Assembly (NCBI RefSeq): GCF_004402535.1 | Contig: NZ_SOEY01000030.1 | Coordinates: forward strand, 157,801 to 221,800 | Source: Cryobacterium glaciale | GTDB lineage: Bacteria; Actinomycetota; Actinomycetes; Actinomycetales; Microbacteriaceae | Length of the DNA stretch: 64,000 bases | Reading direction: 5' to 3' | Shown here: positions 1 through 7,414 of the stretch, in pieces | How the letters are laid out: each line of letters begins with the position of its first letter | Position numbering within the stretch: position 1 is the stretch's first letter | Translations under genes and position numbers: made by a program | The notes under the pieces: generated by a model | Told to the model about the DNA's origin: nothing | Seen by the model: only the letters and a program-made list of their open reading frames with translations | The model's database searches: none

Positions 1-296
1 GTGACGCGAAGGGCTTCATCGGGTTCGCCGACTTCACCTGGCGGCACGCCAAGGTAATCGCGGAGTTCGACGGATTGAGAAAATACGAAGACGACGATTT
101 GCGGAACGGATTGTCGGCCAGCCAGGTTGTGGTTCGTGAGAAGCTCCGAGAGGACCGCTTGCGAGCTCTCGGCTATCAGGTGGTGCGGATTATCTGGAGC
201 CATCTCGCTGATCCGGTGCAGTTATTGAAACTTCTGACCGATGTCGGCCTCATGCCCGTGCACACGACGCGTATCCTCCGTCACACCGGCCTGTAG
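1..296 (+). CDS. DUF559-type endonuclease-like domain protein, C-terminal part (5' truncated by window)
   Basis: The frame is open from base 3 and ends at a TAG at 294-296, so only about the last 97 residues are present and the true start lies outside the window. The visible part has a pattern typical of actinobacterial DUF559 (Vsr/restriction-endonuclease-like fold) proteins: a G-F-x-D-F-x-W strand, then E-F-D-G with a Lys-Tyr soon after, then V-x-x-E-K-x-R-E-D-R-L-R-A-L-G and V-V-R-I-I-W. In this fold the Asp of EFDG and nearby acidic and basic residues form the putative catalytic site. Many members are annotated as type IV toxin-antitoxin AbiEi-related or simply hypothetical. Function is not established. 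A repeat-rich gene-free stretch follows directly. Confidence 0.6.
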   Translation, partial: DAKGFIGFADFTWRHAKVIAEFDGLRKYEDDDLRNGLSASQVVVREKLREDRLRALGYQVVRIIWSHLADPVQLLKLLTDVGLMPVHTTRILRHTGL

Positions 297-836
297 AGCG
301 CGACCTTCCCGCTCGTGCCGCAGGTGGATGCTGCTGGCGCGGACGCGAAGTGCTCGCCTGGCTGGCCTGCCGCTCGCAGGTGCAATGCGTGCCAGCCGCG
401 TGCAGCAGGTGCCAGCGGCTGGAGTGCCACAATCGACGGCGCGTGCAAGAGGCGCCTGCAGCGCGGGCCCGCGTGAGCGGATGCCGGATCGAGTCTTTCT
501 GGTCGACCCGGAGCATCCGTTCATCGGCCAGTAGCAAACGACCTTCCCGCTCGCGCTGCGAGTGGATGCTGCTCGGGCTGCCAAGTGTTGCCCGCGCGCC
601 TGGCTTGCCGCCCGCGCGTGCCGCATGCGCCAGCGTGGGCGGATGCCAGGTGACCGATCGTGAATCGCCGCCAAAAACGTCGTGGCGCGAGTGGATCTTG
701 CTGGCGCGCTTGCGTGGTGCTCGGGCGCCTGGCCTGCCGCCTGCGCGTACCGCGAACGCCGGCGCGTGCCGCGAACGCCTGCGCGTGCCGCGAACGCCCG
801 CGTGTGCCGCGAACGCCCGCGTGTGCCGCGGGAGTT
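297..836. repeat. Gene-free, repeat-rich stretch with three decayed copies of a GC-rich module
   Basis: I see no convincing gene here. Three diverged direct copies of a roughly 75-base module occur at about 300-380, 540-630 and 676-750. Each contains a GTGGATgcTGCT core, then GGCGC-rich sequence, then a CCTGGCcTGCCGCC segment and GCGCG. The frames open across it are arginine-, alanine- and proline-rich, as expected of random high-GC sequence. The third copy runs straight into the 19-base tandem array at 741-835. Confidence 0.55.
741..835. repeat. Tandem array of five 19-base units
   Basis: Units start at 741, 760, 779, 798 and 817. Each has the form ctGCGCGTgCCGCGAACGC with one to three substitutions; the last has lost its end (CCGCGGGAGT). 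A 19-base period is not a multiple of three, so this is not a peptide repeat. It abuts the stop codon of the parA-like gene on the minus strand, which ends at 837. Confidence 0.8.
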
Positions 837-1649
837 CTAGACCGCAGGCGCCTCGGCGTACTCGCCGATGCGCGCCGTGCGCAGTACCCGGTCGAGCAGC
901 TGGTCGAAGTACCCCGCCATTTCGAGCGCACTGTCACCCGGCCAGATGTGCAGCGGCTTCGCGGCGCCCTGCGCCTGCTGCAGCGACGTGCGCTCCGGCA
1001 GCTGGGGGCTCAGTACGAGGGGCCCGAACATGTCGCGCAGCTCCTTGATCCGAAACTGGTGCTCGAGGGAGGCCGTGCGGGCTCGGTTCACGATGATGCC
1101 GAGGGGCTGCAGTCGTGGGCTCAGTCCACGACGAATTTCTTCGATCGCGCGCAGCGCACGGTCGGCGGCAGCGACCGAGAACAGGCCGGGCTCGGTTACG
1201 ACAGCGACCCGGTCGCTCGCGGCCCACGCGGTGCGCGTGAGGGCGTTGAGGGACGGTGCACAGTCGATCAGCACGAGCTCGTAGTCCTTCTCGATCGTCG
1301 AGAGCGCTTCTTCAAGTTTCCAGATATCCCGGATGCTCGGGTGCGGTCCGTCGAAGTTGATCGCCGACGGGCTGCCGATCATGACGTCGATCGTGCCGGG
1401 ACGGTTGCGGGTCCACCCACTCGAGGCGATGGCCGCACGAACGGTTTTTTCCTTGGGCGAGCCGAGCACATCGGCGACATTGAGGTGACCGGCCACCTGG
1501 ATATCCATGCCGGTTGACACATCAGACTGCGGATCAAGATCCACAACGAGTGTTCGCACGCCGCGGGCGAAGGCAGCAGAAGCCAGGCCAAGGGTCACAG
1601 TGGTCTTGCCGACACCACCCTTGAGGGAACTTACGCTGAGTACGTGCAT
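837..1649 (-). CDS. ParA/MinD-family P-loop ATPase
   Basis: A 270-residue ParA-family ATPase. The deviant Walker A K-G-G-V-G-K-T-T is at residues 10-17, the Walker A' strand reads V-V-D-L-D-P-Q-S-D, and V-L-I-D-C-A-P-S is the Walker B region. The C-terminus continues the usual deviant P-loop fold. I chose ATG at 1649 because the Walker A then falls at the normal distance from the N-terminus and GAAGG lies upstream; a GTG at 1670 in the same frame would add seven residues. No parB or parS is visible nearby, so it may be an orphan ATPase rather than the chromosomal segregation ParA. It diverges from pyruvate carboxylase. Confidence 0.88.
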   Translation of the reverse strand: MHVLSVSSLKGGVGKTTVTLGLASAAFARGVRTLVVDLDPQSDVSTGMDIQVAGHLNVADVLGSPKEKTVRAAIASSGWTRNRPGTIDVMIGSPSAINFDGPHPSIRDIWKLEEALSTIEKDYELVLIDCAPSLNALTRTAWAASDRVAVVTEPGLFSVAAADRALRAIEEIRRGLSPRLQPLGIIVNRARTASLEHQFRIKELRDMFGPLVLSPQLPERTSLQQAQGAAKPLHIWPGDSALEMAGYFDQLLDRVLRTARIGEYAEAPAV

Positions 1650-1667
1650 GAGTAGCAACGTTACCTT

Positions 1668-1695
1668 CACTAGTGTTAGAGAACCTAACCGTTAG
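1668..1695. promoter_or_regulatory. Divergent parA-like/pyc promoter region with palindromes
   Basis: The 78-base gap between the two divergent genes contains a perfect CACTAGTG palindrome (1668-1675) and three alternating half sites GTTAG (1675-1679), CTAAC (1685-1689) and GTTAG (1691-1695). The last pair forms an 11-base inverted repeat. Such spaced half sites would suit a dimeric repressor acting on one or both genes. No regulator was identified. Confidence 0.4.
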
Positions 1696-1727
1696 CTGTG
1701 CGCCACGTACGCCCTCGAAAGGCCTGC

Positions 1728-4700
1728 ATGTTTGAGAAAATCCTCGTTGCCAACCGTGGAGAGATTGCGATCCGTGCCATGCGCGCGGCTTACGAGCTCG
1801 GAGCGAAGACTGTGGCGGTGTTCCCGTTCGAGGATCGGAACTCTTTGCACCGTCTGAAAGCGGATGAGGCGTACCAGATCGGTGAGGTGGGGCATCCGGT
1901 TCGCGCGTATCTGGATGTGAGTGAAATCATCCGGGTCGCCAAGGAATGTGGCGCCGATGCCATTTATCCCGGTTACGGTTTTCTGTCGGAGAACCCGGAG
2001 CTCGCCGATGCGGCCGACGCCGCGGGCATCACCTTCATCGGCCCCGGCGCCGACGTGCTCGAAATGGCCGGCAACAAGGTCACCGCGAAGGAACACGCCA
2101 TCGCGGCCGGCGTTCCCGTACTCCAGTCGACGCAGCCGTCGACCGATGTGGAATTGCTGATCAGCCAGGCCGATGAGATCGGCTTCCCCATCTTCGCCAA
2201 GGCCGTGGCCGGTGGTGGTGGGCGCGGCATGCGTCGCGTCGCGAAGAAGAGCGAGTTGCGCGGGGCCCTCGAAGAAGCCATGCGGGAGGCCAAGAGTGCC
2301 TTCGGCGATGCCACGATGTTCCTCGAAGCGGCCGTGCTCCGTCCGCGGCACATCGAGGTGCAGATTCTGGCGGATGCCTCCGGCGAGACCGTGCACCTGT
2401 TCGAGCGGGACTGCTCGGTGCAGCGTCGCCACCAGAAGGTCATCGAGATCGCGCCGGCGCCGAACCTGAGCGATGAGATTCGGGTGCAGCTCTACGCCGA
2501 CGCCATCAAGTTCGCCCGGTCGATCGGCTACGTCAACGCCGGCACGGTCGAGTTCCTGCTCGACACCGTCGGGGAGCGCGCCGGGCAGCACGTGTTCATC
2601 GAGATGAACCCGCGCATTCAGGTGGAGCACACGGTGACCGAGGAAGTCACCGACGTCGACCTGGTGCAGGCACAGATCCGCATTGCCGCGGGGGAGACCC
2701 TCGAGCAGATCGGCCTGACCCAGGGGGAGATCCGACTGCGCGGCGCGGCTCTGCAGTGCCGCATCACGACCGAGGACCCCGCGGCCGGGTTCCGGCCCGA
2801 CACCGGCAAGATCACCACGTATCGCTCGCCGGGCGGGGCCGGCATCCGCTTGGACGGTGGCACGGTCAACACCGGCGCACAGATCAGCCCGCACTTCGAC
2901 TCGATGCTCGCCAAGCTCACCTGCCGTGGCCGTGACTATGCGGCCGCCGTGGTTCGGTCCAAGCGGGCGCTGGCCGAGTTCCGCATCCGCGGCGTCTCCA
3001 CCAACATTTCCTTCCTGCAGGCCGTGCTCGACGACCCCGACTTCGCGGCCGGCGACCTCAGCACCTCGTTCATCGATGAGCGTCCGGAGCTGCTGCGGGG
3101 ACGTGAGTCCAAGGACCGCGGCACCAAGATCCTCAACTGGCTGGCCGAGGTCACCGTCAACCAGCCCAACGGGGTGCCGCCGACCACGGTGCACCCGCGC
3201 GACAAGCTGCCCCAGCTCGACATCACCCAGCCAGCGCCCGACGGCTCCCGGCAGAAGCTGGCACTGCTCGGCCCGACCCGGTTCGCCGCCGATCTCCGCG
3301 CTCAGACCGCGCTGGCCGTCACCGACACGACTTTCCGCGACGCCCACCAGTCGCTGCTCGCGACCCGGGTGCGCACCAAGGACCTCGTCGCCGTGGCGCC
3401 GTACGTGGCTCGACTGACGCCGCAGCTGCTCTCGGTCGAAGCCTGGGGCGGCGCGACCTACGACGTGGCGCTGCGGTTCCTCGGTGAGGACCCGTGGGAG
3501 CGCCTCGCGAGCCTGCGCGAAGCGCTGCCGAACATCAACCTGCAGATGCTGCTGCGCGGCCGCAATACCGTCGGTTACACCCCGTATCCGACCGAGGTGA
3601 CCGACGCGTTCGTGCGCGAGGCGACCGACACTGGCGTGGACATCTTTCGCATCTTCGACGCTCTCAACGACGTGTCGCAGATGCGCCCGGCCATCGACGC
3701 GGTATTGAACACCGGCACCGCCCTGGCCGAGGTCGCCGTCTGCTACACCGGCGACCTGCTCGATCCGGCCGAGAACCTCTACACCCTCGACTATTACCTG
3801 CGCCTGGCCGACCAGATCGTCGCCAGCGGCGCGCACGTCATCGGGATCAAGGACATGGCCGGGCTGCTCCGCCCGAGCGCTGCCGAGAAGCTCGTGGCCG
3901 CGTTCCGCGAACGCTTCGACCTGCCCGTGCACGTGCACACCCACGACACCCCGGGTGGCCAGCTCGCCACACTGCTCGCCGCGGCGCGCGCCGGCGCGGA
4001 CGCCGTCGACGTCGCATCCGCTCCAATGGCCGGCACGACCAGCCAGCCGTCGGCATCCTCTCTCGTCGCCGCCCTCGCCCACACCGAACGTGACACCGGC
4101 ATTTCGCTCAAGGCGACGACCGACCTCGAACCGTACTGGGAGGCCGTGCGCACCCTGTACAGCCCGTTCGAATCGGGCCTGTCCGCGCCGACCGGTCGGG
4201 TGTACTCGCACGAGATCCCGGGCGGGCAGCTGTCCAACCTGCGCACCCAGGCCGTCGCGCTCGGCCTCGCCGACCACTTCGAACTGATCGAAGACATGTA
4301 CACCGCAGCGAACACCATCCTCGGCCGTGTCCCCAAGGTCACGCCGTCGTCGAAGGTCGTCGGCGACCTCGCCCTCTACCTCGCAGCGGTGAAAGCCGAC
4401 CCGGCTGACTTCGAGGCGAACCCGGGCAACTACGACGTGCCCGACTCCGTCATCGGCTTCATGGCCGGCGAGCTCGGGGACCTGCCCGGCGGCTGGCCCG
4501 AACCCTTTCGCACCAAGGTGCTGGCCGGACGCAACGTGCGGGTCGGCGTCACCGAGATCACCGCGGGGGAGCGCACCGCGCTCGAAGCGACCAGCACCGA
4601 ACGGCGCGCGATGCTCAACCAACTCCTGTTCCCCGCGCCGACTCGCCAGTTCGAACAGGTCAGGGAAACCTACGGTGACCTGTCGGTCATCGACACCGTC

Positions 4701-5132
4701 GACTACCTCTACGGCCTGCAGCAGGGCCAGGAACACGCCGTCGAAATTGAGAAGGGCGTGCGTCTGTACGTGGGCCTGGAAGCGATCGGTGAAGCCGACG
4801 ACAAGGGCATGCGTACCGTTATGACCATCCTCAACGGCCAGTTGCGCCCCGTGTTCGTGCGCGACACCAGCATCACCGTGCAGACCAAGATCGCCGAAAA
4901 AGCGGATGCGAACCAGCCCGGCCAGATCGCAGCCCCCTTCTCCGGCGTCGTCACCCTGCAGGTCGAAGAAGGCGCGCAGGTCGAAGCCGGCCAGAGCGTC
5001 GCGTCGATCGAAGCCATGAAAATGGAAGCCGCGATCACCTCACCGATCGCCGGCGTCATCGAACGCGTCGCCATCCCGCTCACCCAGCAGGTCGATGCTG
5101 GCGATCTGCTCGTAACGGTGCGTCCACGCTAG
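1728..5132 (+). CDS. pyc: Pyruvate carboxylase
   Basis: A single-chain biotin-dependent pyruvate carboxylase of 1134 residues that makes oxaloacetate from pyruvate, bicarbonate and ATP, replenishing the TCA cycle. In order it has a biotin carboxylase/ATP-grasp domain (start L-V-A-N-R-G-E-I-A, glycine-rich A-G-G-G-G-R-G-M), a carboxyltransferase TIM barrel (D-T-T-F-R-D-A-H-Q-S, later H-V-H-T-H-D-T-P-G), an allosteric/linker domain and a C-terminal biotinyl domain with E-A-M-K-M-E, where Lys1098 is the biotin site. Start ATG at 1728 is preceded by GAAAGG at six bases; an upstream in-frame GTG at 1698 lacks such a site. Length matches the family. Confidence 0.97.
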   Translation: MFEKILVANRGEIAIRAMRAAYELGAKTVAVFPFEDRNSLHRLKADEAYQIGEVGHPVRAYLDVSEIIRVAKECGADAIYPGYGFLSENPELADAADAAGITFIGPGADVLEMAGNKVTAKEHAIAAGVPVLQSTQPSTDVELLISQADEIGFPIFAKAVAGGGGRGMRRVAKKSELRGALEEAMREAKSAFGDATMFLEAAVLRPRHIEVQILADASGETVHLFERDCSVQRRHQKVIEIAPAPNLSDEIRVQLYADAIKFARSIGYVNAGTVEFLLDTVGERAGQHVFIEMNPRIQVEHTVTEEVTDVDLVQAQIRIAAGETLEQIGLTQGEIRLRGAALQCRITTEDPAAGFRPDTGKITTYRSPGGAGIRLDGGTVNTGAQISPHFDSMLAKLTCRGRDYAAAVVRSKRALAEFRIRGVSTNISFLQAVLDDPDFAAGDLSTSFIDERPELLRGRESKDRGTKILNWLAEVTVNQPNGVPPTTVHPRDKLPQLDITQPAPDGSRQKLALLGPTRFAADLRAQTALAVTDTTFRDAHQSLLATRVRTKDLVAVAPYVARLTPQLLSVEAWGGATYDVALRFLGEDPWERLASLREALPNINLQMLLRGRNTVGYTPYPTEVTDAFVREATDTGVDIFRIFDALNDVSQMRPAIDAVLNTGTALAEVAVCYTGDLLDPAENLYTLDYYLRLADQIVASGAHVIGIKDMAGLLRPSAAEKLVAAFRERFDLPVHVHTHDTPGGQLATLLAAARAGADAVDVASAPMAGTTSQPSASSLVAALAHTERDTGISLKATTDLEPYWEAVRTLYSPFESGLSAPTGRVYSHEIPGGQLSNLRTQAVALGLADHFELIEDMYTAANTILGRVPKVTPSSKVVGDLALYLAAVKADPADFEANPGNYDVPDSVIGFMAGELGDLPGGWPEPFRTKVLAGRNVRVGVTEITAGERTALEATSTERRAMLNQLLFPAPTRQFEQVRETYGDLSVIDTVDYLYGLQQGQEHAVEIEKGVRLYVGLEAIGEADDKGMRTVMTILNGQLRPVFVRDTSITVQTKIAEKADANQPGQIAAPFSGVVTLQVEEGAQVEAGQSVASIEAMKMEAAITSPIAGVIERVAIPLTQQVDAGDLLVTVRPR

Positions 5133-5167
5133 GATTAGGGCCGTTATCGACCAGTTGAGGATGTATC

Positions 5168-6598
5168 GTGCCAGACAAACGTAGTGACGACCAGGGCGCG
5201 CCCGCGCGTCCCCTGTCTGCCGCCAAGCGAACCCGCGACGAGCGCGACAATGCCAACACCCAGGGTGAGGACCACCGCGGTGACGATTACCGCGGTGACG
5301 GTTACAACAGTGACAATTACCCCAGTGACAATTACCCCAGTGACAATTACCACAGTGAACTGCCACCGCACACGATCGACAACCTCGCCGCCTCACTGCC
5401 CGAAAGCCTGAGCGTGCCGATCCAGATGCCCGCCGGGCCCCGCCGGTCGGTGGCCGCACCCGGTCTCTCGAACGCCGGCACCGTCACCCCGACCGCCCGC
5501 GTTGTGTCGACCCCGGCCACCCACACCGTTGAGATCAGCACGCCGGCCCCGGCCCGCGCGGCCGGTGCAAGTTCGGCCATCGAATCGCTCTCGAGAACGG
5601 ATGCCGCCGCATCCGTTCGGCGCGACCGCATCCGCTCCGAGAACAGCACAGCCCCGGAGTCGGCGGCCATGCTGACGTCGGACCGCCTGCTCGCGGTCAA
5701 CCGCAAGACTCGCAAAGCGCCGCAGGGTGCCTGGCCCGAGTTCGTCTACGCGGCTACCCTGCACCTGGTCAACCTGGGCGACTCCGCCAAGGTGCAGGCG
5801 TACAAAGAGATGAGCGAGCGAATTCGCCGCCCGTTCGAGGGCGGAACCCGGTTCGTGCCGATCCTCACCCGTAAGGGAGGCGTCGGCAAGACCACCGTCA
5901 CAACGCTGCTCGGCATGGCCCTGGCCGACGCCCGTGACGACCGGATCATCGCCATCGACGCCAACCCCGACCGCGGCACCCTCTCCGAACGGGTCAGCAA
6001 GCAGACCCGTTCGACCGTGCGCGATGTCGTGTCGAAGGCCGCCTCCATTGGCAACTTCACCGACTTCTCCTCGCTCGTCTCTCGCGACGAGACCCGTCTC
6101 GACATCCTCGCCTCCGACACGGACCCGCTGCTCTCCGAGGCCTTCGACGAGAACGACTACAACGTCGTCGCCGACCTCGCGGCTCGGTACTACTCGATCG
6201 CCCTCACCGACTGCGGCACCGGAATCGTGCACTCGGTCATGCGCGCCACCCTGCAACGTGCCGATTCCATCGTTATCGTCTCCGGCGGCAGTGTCGACGA
6301 GGCCCGACTGGCCTCCGAGACCCTCACCTGGCTGGAAGCGAACGGCTACGGCGACCTCGTGCGCAACGCCATCGTCGCCCTCAACACCGCCACCCAGGGC
6401 ACCAACCTGGTTCGGCTCGAAGAGATCGAGTCGCACTTCCGCTCCCGTGTACGCGAAATCGTACGCATTCCCTACGACCCTCAGCTCGCCGCCGGCAGCG
6501 TCGTGTCCTACAAAGACCTCAAGCCGATCACCCGGCTCGCCGCCCGCACGCTCGCCGAGCTCGTCGTCGAGGGTCTCCCCGCCGACCGCAACCTGTAG
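5168..6598 (+). CDS. ParA/MinD-like ATPase with a long disordered N-terminal region
   Basis: 476 residues, GTG start with TTGAGGA upstream. The first roughly 180 residues are charged, then Pro/Ala/Thr-rich and probably disordered, and include a five-residue repeat from a 15-base tandem array. The C-terminal half is a P-loop ATPase: K-G-G-V-G-K-T-T at 236-243, then I-A-I-D-A-N-P-D-R-G-T-L-S-E-R. That Walker A' segment resembles the MinD-like ATPases of actinobacteria, including some linked to type VII secretion, more than classic segregation ParA. It lies 35 bases after pyc and 56 before def, so the three genes may be cotranscribed. Its partner is unknown. Confidence 0.8.
   Translation: MPDKRSDDQGAPARPLSAAKRTRDERDNANTQGEDHRGDDYRGDGYNSDNYPSDNYPSDNYHSELPPHTIDNLAASLPESLSVPIQMPAGPRRSVAAPGLSNAGTVTPTARVVSTPATHTVEISTPAPARAAGASSAIESLSRTDAAASVRRDRIRSENSTAPESAAMLTSDRLLAVNRKTRKAPQGAWPEFVYAATLHLVNLGDSAKVQAYKEMSERIRRPFEGGTRFVPILTRKGGVGKTTVTTLLGMALADARDDRIIAIDANPDRGTLSERVSKQTRSTVRDVVSKAASIGNFTDFSSLVSRDETRLDILASDTDPLLSEAFDENDYNVVADLAARYYSIALTDCGTGIVHSVMRATLQRADSIVIVSGGSVDEARLASETLTWLEANGYGDLVRNAIVALNTATQGTNLVRLEEIESHFRSRVREIVRIPYDPQLAAGSVVSYKDLKPITRLAARTLAELVVEGLPADRNL
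5264..5353 (+). repeat. Six 15-base tandem units inside the MinD-like gene
   Basis: Units begin at 5264, 5279, 5294, 5309, 5324 and 5339. The last three read AGTGACAATTACCCC or CAC, the earlier ones GGTGA(C/G)GAT-like. They encode a (G/S)-(D/E)-(D/N/G)-(Y/H)-(R/N/P/H) pentapeptide repeat. Period 15 keeps frame, so copy number can vary without breaking the protein. Local base composition is richer in A and T than the flanks. Confidence 0.9.
5595..5618. repeat. Perfect 10-base-arm inverted repeat built from the CGGATGC word
   Basis: GAACGGATGC (5595-5604), loop CGCC, GCATCCGTTC (5609-5618), inside the coding sequence of the MinD-like protein. It uses the window-wide over-represented word in both orientations. 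Confidence 0.8.
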
Positions 6599-6654
6599 CC
6601 GGCCGCCGGCACCACCCGCTCGCCTCACCACCCGCCCTACCGAGGAGTTTTCCC

Positions 6655-7146
6655 GTGCCCGAACGCCAGATCCGTCTTTTCGGAGATCCGGTCCTGAAGA
6701 CCGCCTCCGACCCCATCGCGGGGATCGACGACCGGGTGCGCGGTCTCGTGCAGGACCTGGTCGACAGCGTGCGCCTGCCCGGTCGGGCCGGCGTCGCCGC
6801 CTCGCAGATCGGCGTGAACCTGCGTGCCTTCAGCTACAACGTCGACGGCGTCGTCGGCTACATCCTCAACCCCATCGTCACCGAACTCTCCGGCGAGCCT
6901 GACCTCGTCGACGAGGGGTGCCTCTCCGTGCCTGGCCTGTGGTACCCCACCAAGCGCTACCCTTTCGCCCGCGTCACCGGCATCGACCTCTCCAATACCC
7001 CCATCGAACTCTCCGGCACCGGCATCATGGCGCAGGCCCTGCAACACGAAACCGATCACCTCGACGGCTACCTCTACATTGACCGTCTGGACAAAGAGAA
7101 TCGCCGAGCCGCCATGAAAGAGATCCGAGAGTCCACCTGGTTCTAG
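6655..7146 (+). CDS. def: Peptide deformylase
   Basis: 163 residues, GTG start with GAGGAG upstream. It removes the N-formyl group from nascent proteins using a bound metal. All three family motifs are present with small variations: G-R-A-G-V-A-A-S-Q at 43-51 (usual form GxGxAAxQ, here one residue longer), E-G-C-L-S at 87-91 and H-E-T-D-H at 131-135. Cys89, His131 and His135 are the metal ligands and Glu132 the catalytic acid. It follows the MinD-like ATPase by 56 bases and is convergent with the acyl-CoA synthetase gene. Confidence 0.95.
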   Translation: MPERQIRLFGDPVLKTASDPIAGIDDRVRGLVQDLVDSVRLPGRAGVAASQIGVNLRAFSYNVDGVVGYILNPIVTELSGEPDLVDEGCLSVPGLWYPTKRYPFARVTGIDLSNTPIELSGTGIMAQALQHETDHLDGYLYIDRLDKENRRAAMKEIRESTWF

Positions 7147-7174
7147 GTCCTCCAGAACCACTCACCTTCAAAGT

Positions 7175-7232
7175 GGCACGGGCAAAGCCTCGTGCCTCCC
7201 CTGGCTGCTCAGGCGAAGCCTCGAGTACGAGG
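7175..7232. terminator. Two small hairpins downstream of def
   Basis: GGCACGGGC-AAA-GCC-T-CGTGCC (7175-7196, one bulged base) and CCTCG-AGTA-CGAGG (7219-7232). Neither has a clear T tract. They may help end transcripts between the convergent genes. Confidence 0.35.
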
Positions 7233-7265
7233 GCTCGGGGAAAGTGTTTCGCGGAGTTGCGAGTT

Positions 7266-7322
7266 TTGGGGTCTTCTGGGCGGATCCGAACGCACTTCTC
7301 GGATCCGCCCAGAAGACCCCAA
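7266..7322. repeat. Perfect 24-base inverted repeat (possible bidirectional terminator)
   Basis: Left arm 7266-7289 and right arm 7299-7322 are exact reverse complements over 24 bases, with a 9-base loop. The arms start TTGGGGTCTTC and end GGGCGGATCCGA. The repeat lies in the 268-base gap between two convergent genes. The left end offers only AA or TT beside the stem, so it is a strong hairpin without a long T tract. I found no second copy in the window. Confidence 0.85.
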
Positions 7323-7414
7323 TGTCTGAGCGGGGAGCGGAATGCTTTTTCCGGGCCCGACCCACCAAATACTGTGAGCCGGGCCGGAGCCGGGCTGGGG
7401 CCCAGGTGCCCGAA

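Noticed and set aside
741-835. Possible CRISPR array
   Set aside because: Units are contiguous with no spacers, and no cas gene is nearby; it is a simple tandem repeat.
1692-4736. A 1014-codon open frame on the minus strand opposite pyruvate carboxylase
   Set aside because: It is His/Val/Asp/Arg-rich with no recognisable domain, and is the usual by-product of strong third-position GC in the well-identified pyc gene on the plus strand.
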